64,000 bases of DNA from Amia ocellicauda (taxonomy: Eukaryota > Chordata > Actinopteri > Amiiformes > Amiidae): contig NC_089852.1 of NCBI RefSeq assembly GCF_036373705.1, positions 29,624,707 through 29,688,706 of the forward strand, written 5' to 3'. The notes beneath the pieces were generated by a model. The model did not search any database. It was not told the DNA's origin and saw only the letters and a program-made list of their open reading frames with translations. Below, in pieces: positions 48,575 to 64,000 of the stretch. Both the position numbers and the translations under genes were made by a program. Within the stretch, counting starts at the first letter, position 1; the number at the start of each line of letters is the position of its first letter.

Positions 48575-49631
48575 CTGGATTTTAAAGTAGCCTTTAAATG
48601 GAAAGACTACATTTTAAATCAAGCATCATTTACACTGTTGCCAAATTAACACCAGTTGCATTGCAATAAGTGCAACACAATAGTTTTATTCATTTGTGCT
48701 TTAGTACTATAAAGTTGCCGTTTATCTTAATTATGAACACTAGATGGACCACCTGTTGACATACTGTATATTTCTGTATTTTGCATTACTTTTCTGTATA
48801 ATTTTTATTTCAAAAAGCACCTGCTAATTTATAAAGGCGCAGTCTCTTCTGATGAAAGCAACTTCAAGCCACATGGTAAAGGAGAGGGAAGAAATATCCC
48901 ACATGTATTGCCATACAACTGAAGATCTGAAATATTCACACCCTTGCACAGTGCCAGTTAAAAGTATAGGCTAAACTCATAACATAGGATGGATCAGGCA
49001 CTTACAGGAGCCCTTTTGGTGGCTTTCCAGTCCTCGACTAGTCCACCTAAAGTACCAGTGGGTAGTCCATGACTAGAGCTATTCTCGGTCTGTGAAAGCA
49101 GACCTGTAACTCTTCGCACAATTAAATACAACACTGAAATCCTTTAACGGTTTTATCTTGAACCTCAAACAATCCTCCTCTACCCTCGCAGCGCAGGCAC
49201 ACGCATTTGCACCATTTCAATAAGCAGCCTAGATCTGGTCGGAGAAGGAAGTCCACTGTAGGACTATCGTGCCCTTCAACTCCCTCACCCAGGTCAGTGG
49301 TAGCCAATCCAGCCCCACTACCAGTGCATGTGCCCCCCACACCAGCCAACACCATTACCCAGGTGGTGCCGGTGTGAAGGGGCTGGCGATGACAGTGTAA
49401 CACCTTCTGATCACAGATTGCAAGTCACCTCACGGAGTAAAATCTACTTAATAGGCTGTAATGTTGCAACCAATGAATTCTAATAAAAGCGAGTTCTGTA
49501 GAATACACAAGTTGGCCATTAATTTTTATATTAAACTAAGCTCTGATGCCCCCCCCTCCCCTCCCCTCCCCCCCTTCAGCTAGAGCAGACCATTTAAATG
49601 AGAATGCGAGAGGTTGTGTCTTTCTGTACAC

Positions 49632-49637
49632 TTTATT
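49632..49637 (-). terminator. polyA signal of rpl19
   Basis: AATAAA on the minus strand (TTTATT on plus), 26 bp past the stop codon at 49663. This gives the short 3' untranslated region usual for ribosomal protein genes. Confidence 0.85.
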
Positions 49638-49662
49638 AACGAAGAGAAAGTGGGGACAAGGC

Positions 49663-53955
<4,293 letters not shown>

Positions 53956-53975
53956 GGCTGCTGCTGTTTGAGAGA

Positions 53976-53990
53976 AAAGAAAGAGTCAGA
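53976..53990 (-). promoter_or_regulatory. 5'TOP-like pyrimidine tract of rpl19
   Basis: The minus strand reads 'ctctttcttttctctc' about 20-35 bases upstream of the ATG. Ribosomal protein mRNAs start with a C in such a tract, which puts them under mTOR-linked translational control. The exact start base cannot be fixed from the sequence. Confidence 0.65.
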
Positions 53991-54820
53991 GTCAGGCGGA
54001 GCCATACCATTATCAGGAAAGGGAGATCCCATCGCCACCAGAAAGGCACACACTCTCTAAAATAGATCTCTCTTAGCAAGAGGGCAGTTTATAGACAATA
54101 CGCTACCGTTATTTGAACGTTGTTTTTAATGAAAATGTTTTAAAACTATTAGCTATAAGTTAAAACAGAACAAGTAGATTGTCGGAAACGGGATCTCCCT
54201 ACGCTGATTACAAATGGTATGTCCCCAAAGCCACACTTTGCCCCGGTGCATGCTGGGATAAAGGTGATGCCTCTCTGCGCAGTTCTGCGTCGCCGCCAGA
54301 CGGCACTGAGGAGCCGTGAGGAAACACCGGGGAATATGACTGTAATTGATCCGCTTCATCCCCGATAATGTATTCCACATGAAATATCAATACAGCGACA
54401 CATACCGTGTGTTATATTTCTACTCCTGCTAAATAATCATACAATTATTATTAGCAAACGATATATGAATAAATAGCTGTGAAATAAGTCCTATTCAACT
54501 TTGGATATAATCACCCCCGTTTTGTCCACCATTCTTGCCAGTTTCTCGCCTAGGCAGCAGCTATCTGTCAACGGTTTAATGTCACACCGTGAACTTCCTC
54601 TGCTTCTGTGTTGAAATGCTAAAGAGAGAGTTATGTAAACAGTTTAACAGCTCTCACTCTTCTCCAGACACTTGGCGTGTGTGGGTCTGCTGTCCATCAT
54701 TGCACGCAGGGCGCAGCGCCTCGGACGGCCGGGTATCGGGGCTCTGCACTCGGGGGGAAACTGACTGGCAGCCAAGACAAGGCAATAAAGTGAAAATAAA
54801 TCAGTAATATTTCCCATGCA
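53991..54820. other. rpl19 upstream region
   Basis: No coding exon recognised. The part nearest the gene should be the rpl19 promoter; no clear TATA box was seen. CpG dinucleotides are enriched relative to surrounding DNA around 54230-54350 and 54690-54770. Confidence 0.45.
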
Positions 54821-54892
54821 AGGGGGCATCCGGATTTGAAGCGGGGACCTCTTGATCTGCAGTCAAATGCTCTACCACTGAGCTATACCCCC
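54821..54892 (-). tRNA. tRNA-Cys (GCA), T arm degenerate
   Basis: The reverse complement folds into a cloverleaf: acceptor GGGGGTA pairing with TGCCCCC (one G-T), D arm 'GCTCAGTGGTAGAGC', anticodon stem TTTGA/TCAAG with loop CTGCAGA (anticodon GCA at 54860-54858), and T loop TTCAAAT. The T stem is faulty: CCCGC against CCGGA leaves two mismatches, including the normally fixed G53-C61 pair. The B box reads GCTTCAAATCC where GGTTCAAATCC is expected. It may be a weak gene or a recent pseudogene. Located between rpl19 and cacnb1, on the rpl19 strand. Confidence 0.8.
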
Positions 54893-55689
54893 CACTGCAT
54901 ACGTGTCTCTATCGCATACCTTTGTGTAATTAAACACCTGAAGTTTTAAATTCGGACATCTATGTTCTGTTCTATCTAGTGCCTTTCTAAACTTTAATAT
55001 TGAATTACTGAGATACTGCGCTCATGGTTAGCCTATTGTCCACCGTTGTGTTTTATCACCTGGATAGGTATTTATTATGTCACGGATTTTAATTAAGAGA
55101 GCGAACTTACTCTGATTATGCTTTAAAATAGGTAATATCTAACGGAATAGTATATTTTAATAATAGCCTACATTATTAATTATTACTTATATAACTAAAT
55201 ATATAAACAGAAGCATTTCAAAATGAAGGCGCAGCAGGATTTTAATCGGTTAATTTGTAATCTACAATCAATGTCCCGCAACCAGGGGCATGTCTGGTCA
55301 TAGGGGTGTCTGACCTAAGAAATTAACTTTAAATAATTGACTGTTATATTATTCTTTAACCGCTGGTCTAGTTATTTGATCGATTTAGCTTATATACAAG
55401 ACAAGTCGATATTTCCAAAAATCAGAAACGTGCCGTATTATACAGCTGAGCTATATAGTTAATTATACAATTCAAGAATTCTATCAAATAAATCAAATAC
55501 AATGTTTAAAATAATTAAGTACATCTCTAGCGCAAAAGCTATTCAAACAGTAGGGAGGGGCACTGAGGGTAATTCTGCAATGTAAGTTTTGTATGTATTG
55601 TTTAATCATTGTTGTATTTTGTGTGGTGTGTGTTGTTGTGTTGTAAGCCAATTAATCTTTAATAATTTTTCTACCCTGAAAAAAGGACA
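54893..55689. other. intergenic, no gene recognised
   Basis: A+T-rich DNA with no domain-bearing frame and no clear repeat family. An old repeat edge may begin near 55560 ('tctgcaatgtaagttttgta' ... 'ctaccctgaaaaaaggacaa'). Confidence 0.5.
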
Positions 55690-56270
55690 ATAAAGCTTTT
55701 TGAATTGGAATCGAACCGTTAAAGTCTTGTGGATCTTCTGTGTGCTCTTTGGTGAACTTCAGGTGGGCAGAAATGTTCTTCCATGAACACCATTATTGTT
55801 CAGTCTTTTTCTGATAGTTGAGTCATGAGCATTCACATTAGCCAAGGTGAGAGTGGCATGCAGAACCTCGGGTTCTTTGTGACTTCCTGGATCATTTGCT
55901 GGTTTGTTCTTGGAGAGATTTTGCTAGGACAACTGCTCCTGGGTAGAGCGACTGTGTTCTTGAGCTTTCGTCTATTGTCTGATGGTGGATTATTGCTACC
56001 CTGTCTCTTTAAAAATGGTTTTGTAACATTTTCTAGAGTGAAGAGCATCAATAATTGTTTTTCAGAGGTCCTCAGATTTTTCTTTTGATCATGGCATGAT
56101 GTGTTTCCACACACCTTTACCTTCAAAGTCTCTGCTCTTTATTTGGGGCCTCCCAAAGTCATCCCTGAAGATCTACCTAATAATTTAAACACCTGATTAT
56201 ATAATCTTTAATTAAGTTGATGGAGCCAGGGTTCACTTACTTTTTTACATACCCTGAATCTTAATAATTC
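55690..56270 (-). mobile_element. decayed Tc1-like transposon fragment
   Basis: On the minus strand the frame 56126-55833 contains 'LPRSSCPSKISPRTNQQMIQ' followed by 'EVTKNPRF', matching the linker between the two DNA-binding regions of Tc1 transposases (compare '[20 protein letters not shown]' in the element at 4554). More transposase-like coding follows toward 55720 in shifted frames. The catalytic core was not found. No clean inverted ends or TA flanks could be set, so the limits are approximate. Confidence 0.7.
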
Positions 56271-58440
56271 ATTGTTTGTCTATATTCATACTTCATTATG
56301 TTTCTAAAGACATGGAATTGGTTACTATAAACCCTACTGGATATTTAACAAAAGACTAGTTTTGATTCAAGAAGGTTATCATGGTAAAACTAAGGAAATT
56401 CTGTAATTATTATGGGGGATTGGACAGATGAGGGCCTGTAGGTAACTAGGTGCAGTCTGGTTGAGAGAACGGTAAGAGTCAAAGTCTTGAACTGGATGCG
56501 AGCTGAGATCAGGAGCCAGTGAAGGGAGCGGAGAAGTGCAGTACCATGTGTCAATCGAGGCAGAGAGAACAGCAGACGAGCAGACGGTGTCTGGAATTCT
56601 TGTAGCCCCAGTACTATAGAGATAAAGAGGTAAGGGTATAAATAATTACTTTTGCAAGTGAGCTCCCGATGCTTTAGAATGACCTAGTGCACCCCAGTCA
56701 CCCTTCACTTCAGGAGAAAGACAGTAGCTGGTTTTGTATTGTTAACATTAACCCGCCAGGCCACCATCACGGGCAATCCCATTAATAACTAGTGCACTAA
56801 GTGGAAGGCATTGATTGAAAAAAGCTTTTGCTCTTATTACCAGACACTCCATTTCACCCCTTGCTATTGTAACAAGGAGCCCGTGACATCTTGTTTCTAC
56901 CTTGGATCTGGGGATGAGAAAACTAGGCCTTTTGTGGCCTTGGCAACCCACCATGAACCACATCAGAACAGAACTGAAGTAGCAAAATCGTTTTCTTTGT
57001 AATCTATTCCAGTTCAGGGCTACCCTTAAAATGTGATAGAGCATGATTGTTTGAAAATAAGAGATTTTCTCAAATGCAAAGATACCCAATTGTCAGAGAC
57101 GCACTGCTTCACTCCCTCATGCGCAGATCCAAGCCCAGGATGTCTATGATTTCAGTTCTAGAATGTCAGCAGAATTCCACGGGCTCCGTCTGCAGGTGAT
57201 GTTGCCATGGAGAGAGGGCACTAACACTGCTGTCAGGCCTGCAGTGCAGAATTCAATGGGACTGTTGTAAACGCTGTAATTTTGAAGCAAAAACATGTTA
57301 GGGAGACCACATTTAGGCTGAGGCAAAATAACATATATTGAACTAACTGCCTGGTTATGAAAACAGAGACTTTCTGGATCTGAAAACCCGAGCTAAACGC
57401 ATAGCTGTAAACCAATTAAAGCAAAACTGGAGCTCGCTGTTCAGTTGCTAAGGAACTCATACTTATTTACAGATGGTAGATTAAAAAAGGAAGAATTAAA
57501 ACCTGCCAGGAGTTTTTTTTATTTTGGGTCTGGACATTCACCGCAGCGAATTAACATTTTAGGCACTTTAAGGAAGCACTAAAACATACAAAAAGGAAAG
57601 CAAAAATAAATCTTGATTATGGCAGAGTAACGTATTAAAAAAACCAAACTCCTTGTGTAAGGTCATCAAACCAACAAGAAAAGAAACTCTTTTCATCATG
57701 TAGTGTAGCAGCTATTTTATTGGGTCTGTTCTTAGAGTAATGAATTAGAAAAAGAGTTTATTTTTCTCAAGTTCCCAACACTAAACCACCTTTACACTCA
57801 ACTTGATGGCACAGTGAAGATGAACTGTCCAATTGGGGTTTCAAAACGTTAAAGAGCCTGCTTTGGAATAAACAGGCTGCACATTAATGTAGTAATGGTG
57901 ATACAATCAGAAATGTTCTCGGTACAGGTAGAGATCTTTCCAAAACACAATCGCCAAACCACTCGCCCACTCACTGCGAATATTTTACCAATAACACGTC
58001 TAACACACGCCGGTTGATGTGCTCTGTGCAGTTAGGGATGTTCATGCAAAACATCATTAGAGTTACACAAGATCAACACATCCTCTTTGTTAAATAAAAA
58101 CGGTGTGTTTTGCAGTGTTTTCCGCTTCATCGTCCCAGCTCGGCTGCTGCGTATACCACCACTCTCCCCACCGTGAGCGAATAACGGGCCACAAGCATGC
58201 AACCCCCCAGGAAATGGCATCTCCGGGAAAGCAGAAGCGGTTGTGTTTGCTTCTTTTATACAAGACAAACAAAACAAGAGCTCTAACTTGATCAAACAAA
58301 AGGCGAACCCACGTTGAGTATAGGTTTATGCCACACTTGGGGTTTGAAAGACAAACAAACGACACAATGACATCCCTATCTGATACATGTTCAAACACAC
58401 GACGAATTGGTAACAGTTGCTTTTCAATGTGTGCCTCCCT
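56271..58440. other. cacnb1 upstream region, no gene recognised
   Basis: No recognisable exon or repeat family. The sequence is A+T-rich to about 58100 and then becomes richer in CpG approaching the cacnb1 first exon. Confidence 0.5.
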
Positions 58441-58629
58441 GGCTGTGCGCGCAAGCCACGCCCCTCAGATGTGACTAGGCCGAAAGTGACGGCTACTCCA
58501 GCCAATCGCAGGGCGGGAGTGTGTGGCTTGTCCAACAGCCATAGGCGCTGATAGGTGGCGAGGGCGGGCCTTGCTGGGGGGTGGGGGTGCTCTCCCTGCA
58601 GCTGGAAACTCAAGCTTATTGTCCGCGGC
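58441..58629 (+). promoter_or_regulatory. candidate cacnb1 promoter (CpG-rich)
   Basis: A G+C- and CpG-rich block upstream of the cacnb1 start codon, with a CCAAT at 58500-58505 and GGGCGG-like words nearby ('gggcgggagtg', 'gagggcgggcc'). No TATA box was found. The transcription start is not determinable by eye. Confidence 0.5.
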
Positions 58630-58638
58630 GAGGAGGAG

Positions 58639-58686
<48 letters not shown>
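58630..58686 (+). repeat. (GA)n microsatellite in the cacnb1 5' region
   Basis: GAGGAGGAGG then about 22 units of GA, ending 130 bp before the cacnb1 ATG, so probably in its 5' untranslated region. A GA run at this place would bind GAGA-type factors and is likely length-variable. Confidence 0.93.
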
Positions 58687-58687
<1 letters not shown>

Positions 58688-58815
58688 CAGCAAGGCGCAG
58701 CTGTTTATTCATACTGGGAGGAAAGCATATTGGAAAAGAGCAATTATCAATTTCTACCCGCTGACAATGATTGCATTGTGAATAATAATAATAATACAAA
58801 AACAACGGTAATTCA

Positions 58816-58902
58816 ATGGTACAGAAAAGTAGTATGTCCAGGACGCCTTCTACTTCTACCCAGGAGATCCAAATGGACATTTTTGATAATCCTAGTTCCC
58901 AG
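58816..58902 (+). CDS. cacnb1: voltage-gated calcium channel beta-1 subunit, first coding exon (partial)
   Basis: The ATG at 58816 opens 29 codons, MVQKSSMSRT PSTSTQEIQM then DIFDNPSSQ, ending in a clean donor (CAG|gtaagg) in phase 0. From memory, mammalian CACNB1 starts MVQK.SMSR......QEI.M..FD and its next exon begins GKYSKRKG, so position, length and splice phase fit. The beta-1 subunit is a cytosolic protein that binds the alpha-1 pore subunit, controls its surface delivery and gating, and is essential in skeletal muscle excitation-contraction coupling. The SH3 and guanylate-kinase-like domains lie in later exons, which I could not find before 64000. Head-to-head with rpl19, as in human. 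Confidence 0.9.
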
Positions 58903-61611
58903 GTAAGGAAAAAAAAAACCTAATAAGACACAAGCTTGTTTTATAAATAGGGTGTAGAGGGGGGAAGGGACGAGGTATCAAACCAAATAAAACATCGGCA
59001 ATAAACGAATAGTCAAATGTGGAGTCCAACTGCTCAAAGTGAGGTATCCAACTCAGAATGAACTGCACTGTCAATTACGTTAATTTGTATTTTGAAAATA
59101 AATTACAGTCATTTATATATTCACATATGCTTTTCATCGTATTACTCTATTTATGACTATGGTGTTTGTAAAATAAGGTATTGGTTCACATAATCGCTAT
59201 TATTATTATTGCTATTGATAACATTGATGTATAGCTGATTAAAAAGGTTAATGTATATACTGTATTAGTTACTGTCTACTCACTCGGCTTAAACCTAATT
59301 TTATGTTCTTATTGTAAGTGGCGTGCTGATGTGTAAGTTAACATGTAGCCTATATATAAATTATAATGAGTAAATCAACATTATATATACATTCTTCTTT
59401 AGAATGCGGGCAATGTTCCATTTTTCTTCTTCTTTATAAACCTACATTTTAAATCAATAGAAACCCATTTGTGCTGTTGCTCTGGTACAACTGTATACTG
59501 TTAATAGGAGTGGTCAAAACCTATGTTTTTCAATTATTTCTGTACAGCTTTGTATTACTCTAAAGTTATCGCGATTTATACATTAAATTGTAATGTCATT
59601 GGTGTATTTTCATTTAAACCTTTAAAGTGTTAATATTGTAATTACGATGGTTTACAGTTTGTGTTCAGGACAGGTGCTGGTGCCTTGATTGCTCAACCGT
59701 AAGAAGGGATAATCAAATCAAATAAAGATGTACGTGTTATCCAGTCTAGGATATACAGGGGATTGCCTGCCCTGACATCAACAGTATAGTTTTAGAAGTC
59801 TCTCAAAACACTACCTGTACTAACTCTGTAGAGTTGGGCAGGTGTTTGATTAGTTTGTATAGTTATGGTTACACTCAAGATTAGATGTTCAATATACTTA
59901 ATCGGTATGTTGTCTGTTTTAAATACAATTAGACACACCGTGGTGTTTACAGATCCTAACTAGATATTTGGTTAGTCATCACCCGCCCCAAATGGCTGGA
60001 TTATTGAATCTATTGAAGTCTCTAGCTTGCTACAAAATATGGACTATAACGTATGATGTTAAAACCAACACACGATTATATCTCAAACACAATTAGCCTT
60101 ATTACAACACATTTGGAGAGGGGGCTTAAATGGTTCACATGACAGTATCATTGACAACACTTGATTCTTTCACTGAAGACTGAAGGAAGGTGACTGCATA
60201 TTAAATTAATTACAATTTGCTGAATTATTTATGGTTCAAATGTATTGGTTTGTCTTTAATTCTGATACGTGTGTGTGGTTTCCTATTGTGCTGTATGTAT
60301 GTGATATTACTATCTACGCTGTCTGTTCTCTGTTTATTATTATTTATGTTTTGATTTTTCTCCAGATATTTTTCAAAAACTACATATAACAATGCAGTCT
60401 TTGAATATCTATAGAAGGGATCTACGTATCCACACAATTCTTCATATAACACTATGCCAGTGGTTTTGGGAAGGTTTATGTATTTCTCCATATAATTAAT
60501 TCCTTCCTGGGATATTTTTCAAGGAGTCAGACCTCGGGGCAGATTATAACGAAACTTTGATCCACCTTGTTACCATAAAATGACAAACCTGGTGGTGGCT
60601 TAATTTTTGGCCAGATGCTTCATTCTTTTACTCCTAAATAAAATCACTGTCAAGTACATATGTACTTTACTATTAGCAGGTGTGTTTTGAATTAATCCAC
60701 CCCCTAGTGTCTGAAATTTTCTAGGTTGGCTTTGCAGGTGCAGAACTTGTGGGCATTGTAATAAAACATTGAATGTAAACGTCAATGATTAATCAGCCGA
60801 AATGAAGCAGATTTAGCTTCCATAGAAAGGAAAACAATGTAGGACATGAGGAGATGAGGTATAGACTGAGGCATATTCTTGATGTTCTGTACACTATTAT
60901 CACCTCTGATGACATGCATACCATTGCTTTTAATTGATAAACCCCCTGTAGTCATTTGATTTGTAATCTCAACTTCTAGTTTAGGGAAATTCCTTGGTGA
61001 CTGGCTTAGCATTCATGAACTCAAGGTCACAGAATCTCAAGTGACCGTTTGATAAATTGCTTTAAATGCTTCATCATATAAAAAAGGAAGCGTTAAACTT
61101 AATATATCTCACAGCTGCCCGAGACTCTTTTACCTTACTTTAGTCAGGGGATTTCCCTTTGGTTTTCTGAAATATGATTGCAATTTGTTGTACTGAACAC
61201 TACCAGTTTTGATTTTCTTCATCTAGGTCTATCACATATTTATATAGATTTGATAATTATACAATTATTAAAAGAAAGCTAGTAAGACCAACCATTTAAT
61301 GTGTCATGCAATTCTTGATGTCCCTAAACATTAATTTGTATATTTGTTCATACTTAATGTGGAAACTGTTCTCACTCATTAAAAATGAGCATGGTCTTAT
61401 TAAATATGACATATTATTGTTTTAAAATTTGTTTTTTCTAATTTGATGGCCTTTTAATTGGCTGTACTTAAAGTGAATGTGCCACACAGGACCTCAGTGA
61501 AGTATTGCTGAATCATTTATGCTTTCTGTGAAAACGCCTCTTGTGAACTGTGTGTACCTGCAAACATAATTTGTATACACATTCATTTGTATACCTATCA
61601 TATCATATGTT
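58903..61611 (+). other. cacnb1 first intron, left part
   Basis: No exon recognised. The DNA is A+T-rich and single-copy-looking. The next cacnb1 exon (starting with a Gly-Lys-Tyr-Ser-Lys-type block) was searched for by eye and not seen, so the intron probably extends past the window. Confidence 0.6.
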
Positions 61612-61792
61612 CACACAGAGAGTTGTCACAATCTGGATCAAACTACCCAGCGATGTGGCTGAAGCTGAAAGTTTGGGAACATTCAAAAATAGACTGGATA
61701 GGATCCTTGGATCACTTAGTTATTAAGGAACACCAAACGAGCACAATGGGTCAAATGGCTTCCTCTTGTTTGTAAACTTTGTTATGTACTTG
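61612..61792 (+). repeat. CR1-like LINE 3' end, truncated copy
   Basis: Parallels 46830-46990 of the larger LINE: 'cacacagagagttgtcacaa', 'cccagcgatgtggctgaagc', 'aaaaatagactggataggat' and the tail 'gggtcaaatggcttcctctt'. It begins deep in the C-terminal coding part, so it is a typical 5'-truncated insertion. It lies in cacnb1 intron 1, in the sense direction. Confidence 0.85.
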
Positions 61793-62075
61793 TACCCCCT
61801 GGCAAGGGTTGTGGGCAAGCTAGAGCCAATCCCAGCAGGCATAGGGCACAAGGCAGGAATACACCCAGGACAGGCATCACACAGCAATTTAGAGAGACCA
61901 CTCAAACTAACTCACATGTCTTTGGACAGTGGGAGGAAACCAGAGTGCCCAGAGAAAACCCACATGGAGAACATGCAAACTCCACACACACAGTCCCCCC
62001 CAAGCCAGGACTCAAACCCAAGCCCTCAGAGCTGTGAAGCAGCAGTGCTAACCACCACACCACTTTGCCACTCAC
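61793..62075. repeat. dispersed vertebrate repeat ('gggaggaaacc' type)
   Basis: Contains 'atgtctttggacagtgggag', 'gaaaacccacatggagaaca', 'tgcaaactccacacacacag' and 'gtgctaaccaccacaccact', a combination that recurs in many fish genomes. It directly abuts the LINE tail at its left. Family name not assigned. Confidence 0.75.
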
Positions 62076-64000
62076 CTATCATTGTGTTTAATTTTGTCAA
62101 TTATTTATTGACTTAAGTTCTAATTCACTATTCACTCTTTATCAAAGTTTTGATAAAATCCTGGCATTATGTTTTGCTTTTCATAGAGAATAAAATGATG
62201 AGCTTAGGTTGGATGGAGATCTAGAAATTAATTTTTTCAATCAGTTTGCCTCAATTAGAATAGTTCTGTTCTATGTGAAATACAAAGTTTAAATTGAAAT
62301 ATGTAAAAGTCAGTATTGTTAGCCTTTAAATCCTGCTAAATACATTTTCTAGTCTCTTTAGTAAAATCTACAGTGCATGTTACTTCAGCTGTCTGACCAA
62401 AGTTATTAAACATACAGTAAAGCCAAGATTGATTAAATCCTCTTTCTATATAGCAAGACTGGATATTCTGAAGGAGTTTAAGCTAATGAGGTTTAAATAT
62501 AAAATGCAATATATTGCCTTGGATTACATGCAGTATTTAGGCTGCACAGTAATTATAGTTTTCTAAGCGATCCCTAAAGTTCCTCTTTACCCCTTCACTT
62601 TTAAAAGGTATGCTGAATGCAGTGTATGAATTACTTCACATGTCAAAGCTTCACATCACCCTAGACCAGTTTAAGGCAGATTATGTCTCACTTAGGCAGA
62701 CAACAGTTTTGAAATGGGAGAGGATATTCTGTATACAGACGGGTGGCAACTTCTACATACTGTACACACTTATGTTAGCACTATTGTTAATCATTCTTTC
62801 TTACTATGAGCCCTTTCAGACAAAACAATTGGTCACATTTAGGCAGCTGGTTTCTTGTAAAACAGTACTTTTAATGTGAAGATCTCAAATTACACCTATA
62901 ACATCTACCATAAAGTGTATTTGATGATGTTAAAATAGGATACAACCATTTTATGACATTTTGAAATACAATAAAATGCAATAAAGAAAATAGTTTCTGC
63001 AATTTCATTTCAGATTTCATTTTCTGATAAATGGCTACTTTTTTCCCGGGGTGGCAGCCCTTCAAAGAGTTAATGGATCATTTGGGAACCTCAGTGAGTC
63101 TGCTGAGGAAGAACAATTAAGACATTTTTGTTGTTTGAACTATGGAAATGCTGGGAACAGTCTGAGAGGGAAAGAGACCACTTAGGAAACTTAAGTTTAC
63201 ATTATGTTCTGCATGTGGGACTTTATGCAGGTTTTTGTGAGGCCAAATTAAATTAGTTTCAAGAACGCGTTTATTTTTTATATTGATTTAACAAACAAAG
63301 GAATGCTTGAGGGCAAGTTTGCATGAATGAAGAAGGTGTGTATTTTAAGGTGGAGCTGATTCTCACTATACTGTAGCAAATTGTCTGTGTCTGAAAACAA
63401 TCTTATCCATCAGGCTTCTGATTGCTACCAAATACAATTAGTGGGCAATGTGTTTCCATGACAACATGGCCGCAGCAGGGGCTAATTTAATGTAGCGCTC
63501 TGACTGAACGGCAGAGGAGATTTGCCGGGTCTTGGCCAATTGGATTAGAGAAAAAAGTCCCACGACAGGCCGTTAAGAAGGTTGTTAATGGGGGTTGTCT
63601 TCAAATAAATTAGTTGATCCTGAGGCAAATGGTTGTTTTAAGTGTGCTAAAGGGGCTCTTCAAATGTTATACGTTTATTTTTGCTTTCGGTGTGTAATGT
63701 GTTATTATGAGAGATCTTAATAATAGAGAGTTAAATACTGAAAGCTGCTATGCACCCATCCAAGGACTGTATAACATTACTGTTTTAAGTATATTATGTT
63801 TCCAATGACCAAGTGAATGGAGATGTGGAGTCAGTGAGGTCAGAACTGAGAACAGCACTATTTCTAAATCTGGAGTTTATGGAACTGGTGATCTACCGTG
63901 AGAGTTAAAGATCATTAAATATATCCTGTTGATTTAATATGTTGTCACTGTCTATGACAGTGACGTCAGTTTATCTCACCTCCTGGAGTGACCAAGGCAT
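62076..64000. other. cacnb1 first intron, continued
   Basis: No exon or repeat recognised. The part 63420-63640 has a more balanced composition than its surroundings and could be a conserved non-coding element. Confidence 0.45.

Larger units (their letters stand above)
46996..49631. other. intergenic, downstream of rpl19
   Basis: Holds the dispersed repeat at 47740-47925 and the exon-like stretch at 48478-48574. No domain-bearing gene was recognised. In human, STAC2 lies on this side of RPL19; I looked for a STAC2-like SH3 or C1 domain and saw none. Confidence 0.5.

Noticed and set aside
46996-49631. search for a STAC2 orthologue next to rpl19
   Set aside because: No SH3 or C1-type sequence could be read on either strand, so the human neighbour is not here.
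58523-58906. 127-codon plus-strand frame with an Arg-Glu run
   Set aside because: It overlaps the cacnb1 start region in the wrong frame and consists largely of the translated (GA)n repeat.

Overview
The window is vertebrate nuclear DNA, almost certainly from a ray-finned fish. The support is intron-rich genes with GT-AG junctions, vertebrate orthologues (TFIIIA, RPL19, CACNB1, an ST8Sia sialyltransferase), several Tc1/mariner families with TA target duplications, CR1/L2-like LINE pieces and many microsatellites. The species cannot be named. The dominant CR1-like LINE tail recalls early-branching ray-finned fishes, but that is only an impression.

Four protein-coding loci can be supported. 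(1) gtf3a, minus strand, 11126-16439: nine exons encoding the nine-zinc-finger 5S rRNA transcription factor TFIIIA (370 aa). (2) An alpha-2,8-sialyltransferase, minus strand, 27904-35006: seven phase-consistent exons giving a 371-aa type II Golgi enzyme with all sialylmotifs. (3) rpl19, minus strand, 49663-53955: six exons, 196 aa, with a 5'TOP-like start and a polyA signal. (4) The first coding exon of cacnb1, plus strand, 58816-58902; the rest of that gene lies to the right of the window. rpl19 and cacnb1 are head to head, as I recall for human RPL19/CACNB1, which supports both calls. A tRNA-Cys(GCA)-like gene with a damaged T arm lies between them.

Layout: 1-11125 is gene-poor with one deleted Tc1 element (4554-5855). 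gtf3a follows. 16.5-26.5 kb is intergenic with a short Tc1 derivative (21733-22230) and LINE tails. A decayed DD36E Tc1 copy sits 140 bp past the sialyltransferase stop (26537-27764). The sialyltransferase has a pyrimidine/purine-asymmetric upstream region with a perfect G4 motif. A duplicated ~1.3 kb unit follows at 36.1 and 40.0 kb. A nested transposon cluster occupies 42.9-47.0 kb: a CR1-like LINE carries a Tc1 MITE and an ORF-intact DD36E Tc1 element, with a deletion derivative of the same family next to it. Then come rpl19, the tRNA and cacnb1 exon 1 with part of its first intron.

No wholly new biological system is evident. The most unusual material is the set of near-identical DD36E elements in three states (intact, frameshifted, deleted to a DNA-binding-domain fusion), the Tc1 element whose promoter is mirrored in a 44-bp-arm palindrome, the duplicated unit with reciprocal deletions, and two orphan exon-like stretches that I could not assign. 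All exon boundaries were read by eye from splice consensus and frame continuity; no alignment was run.
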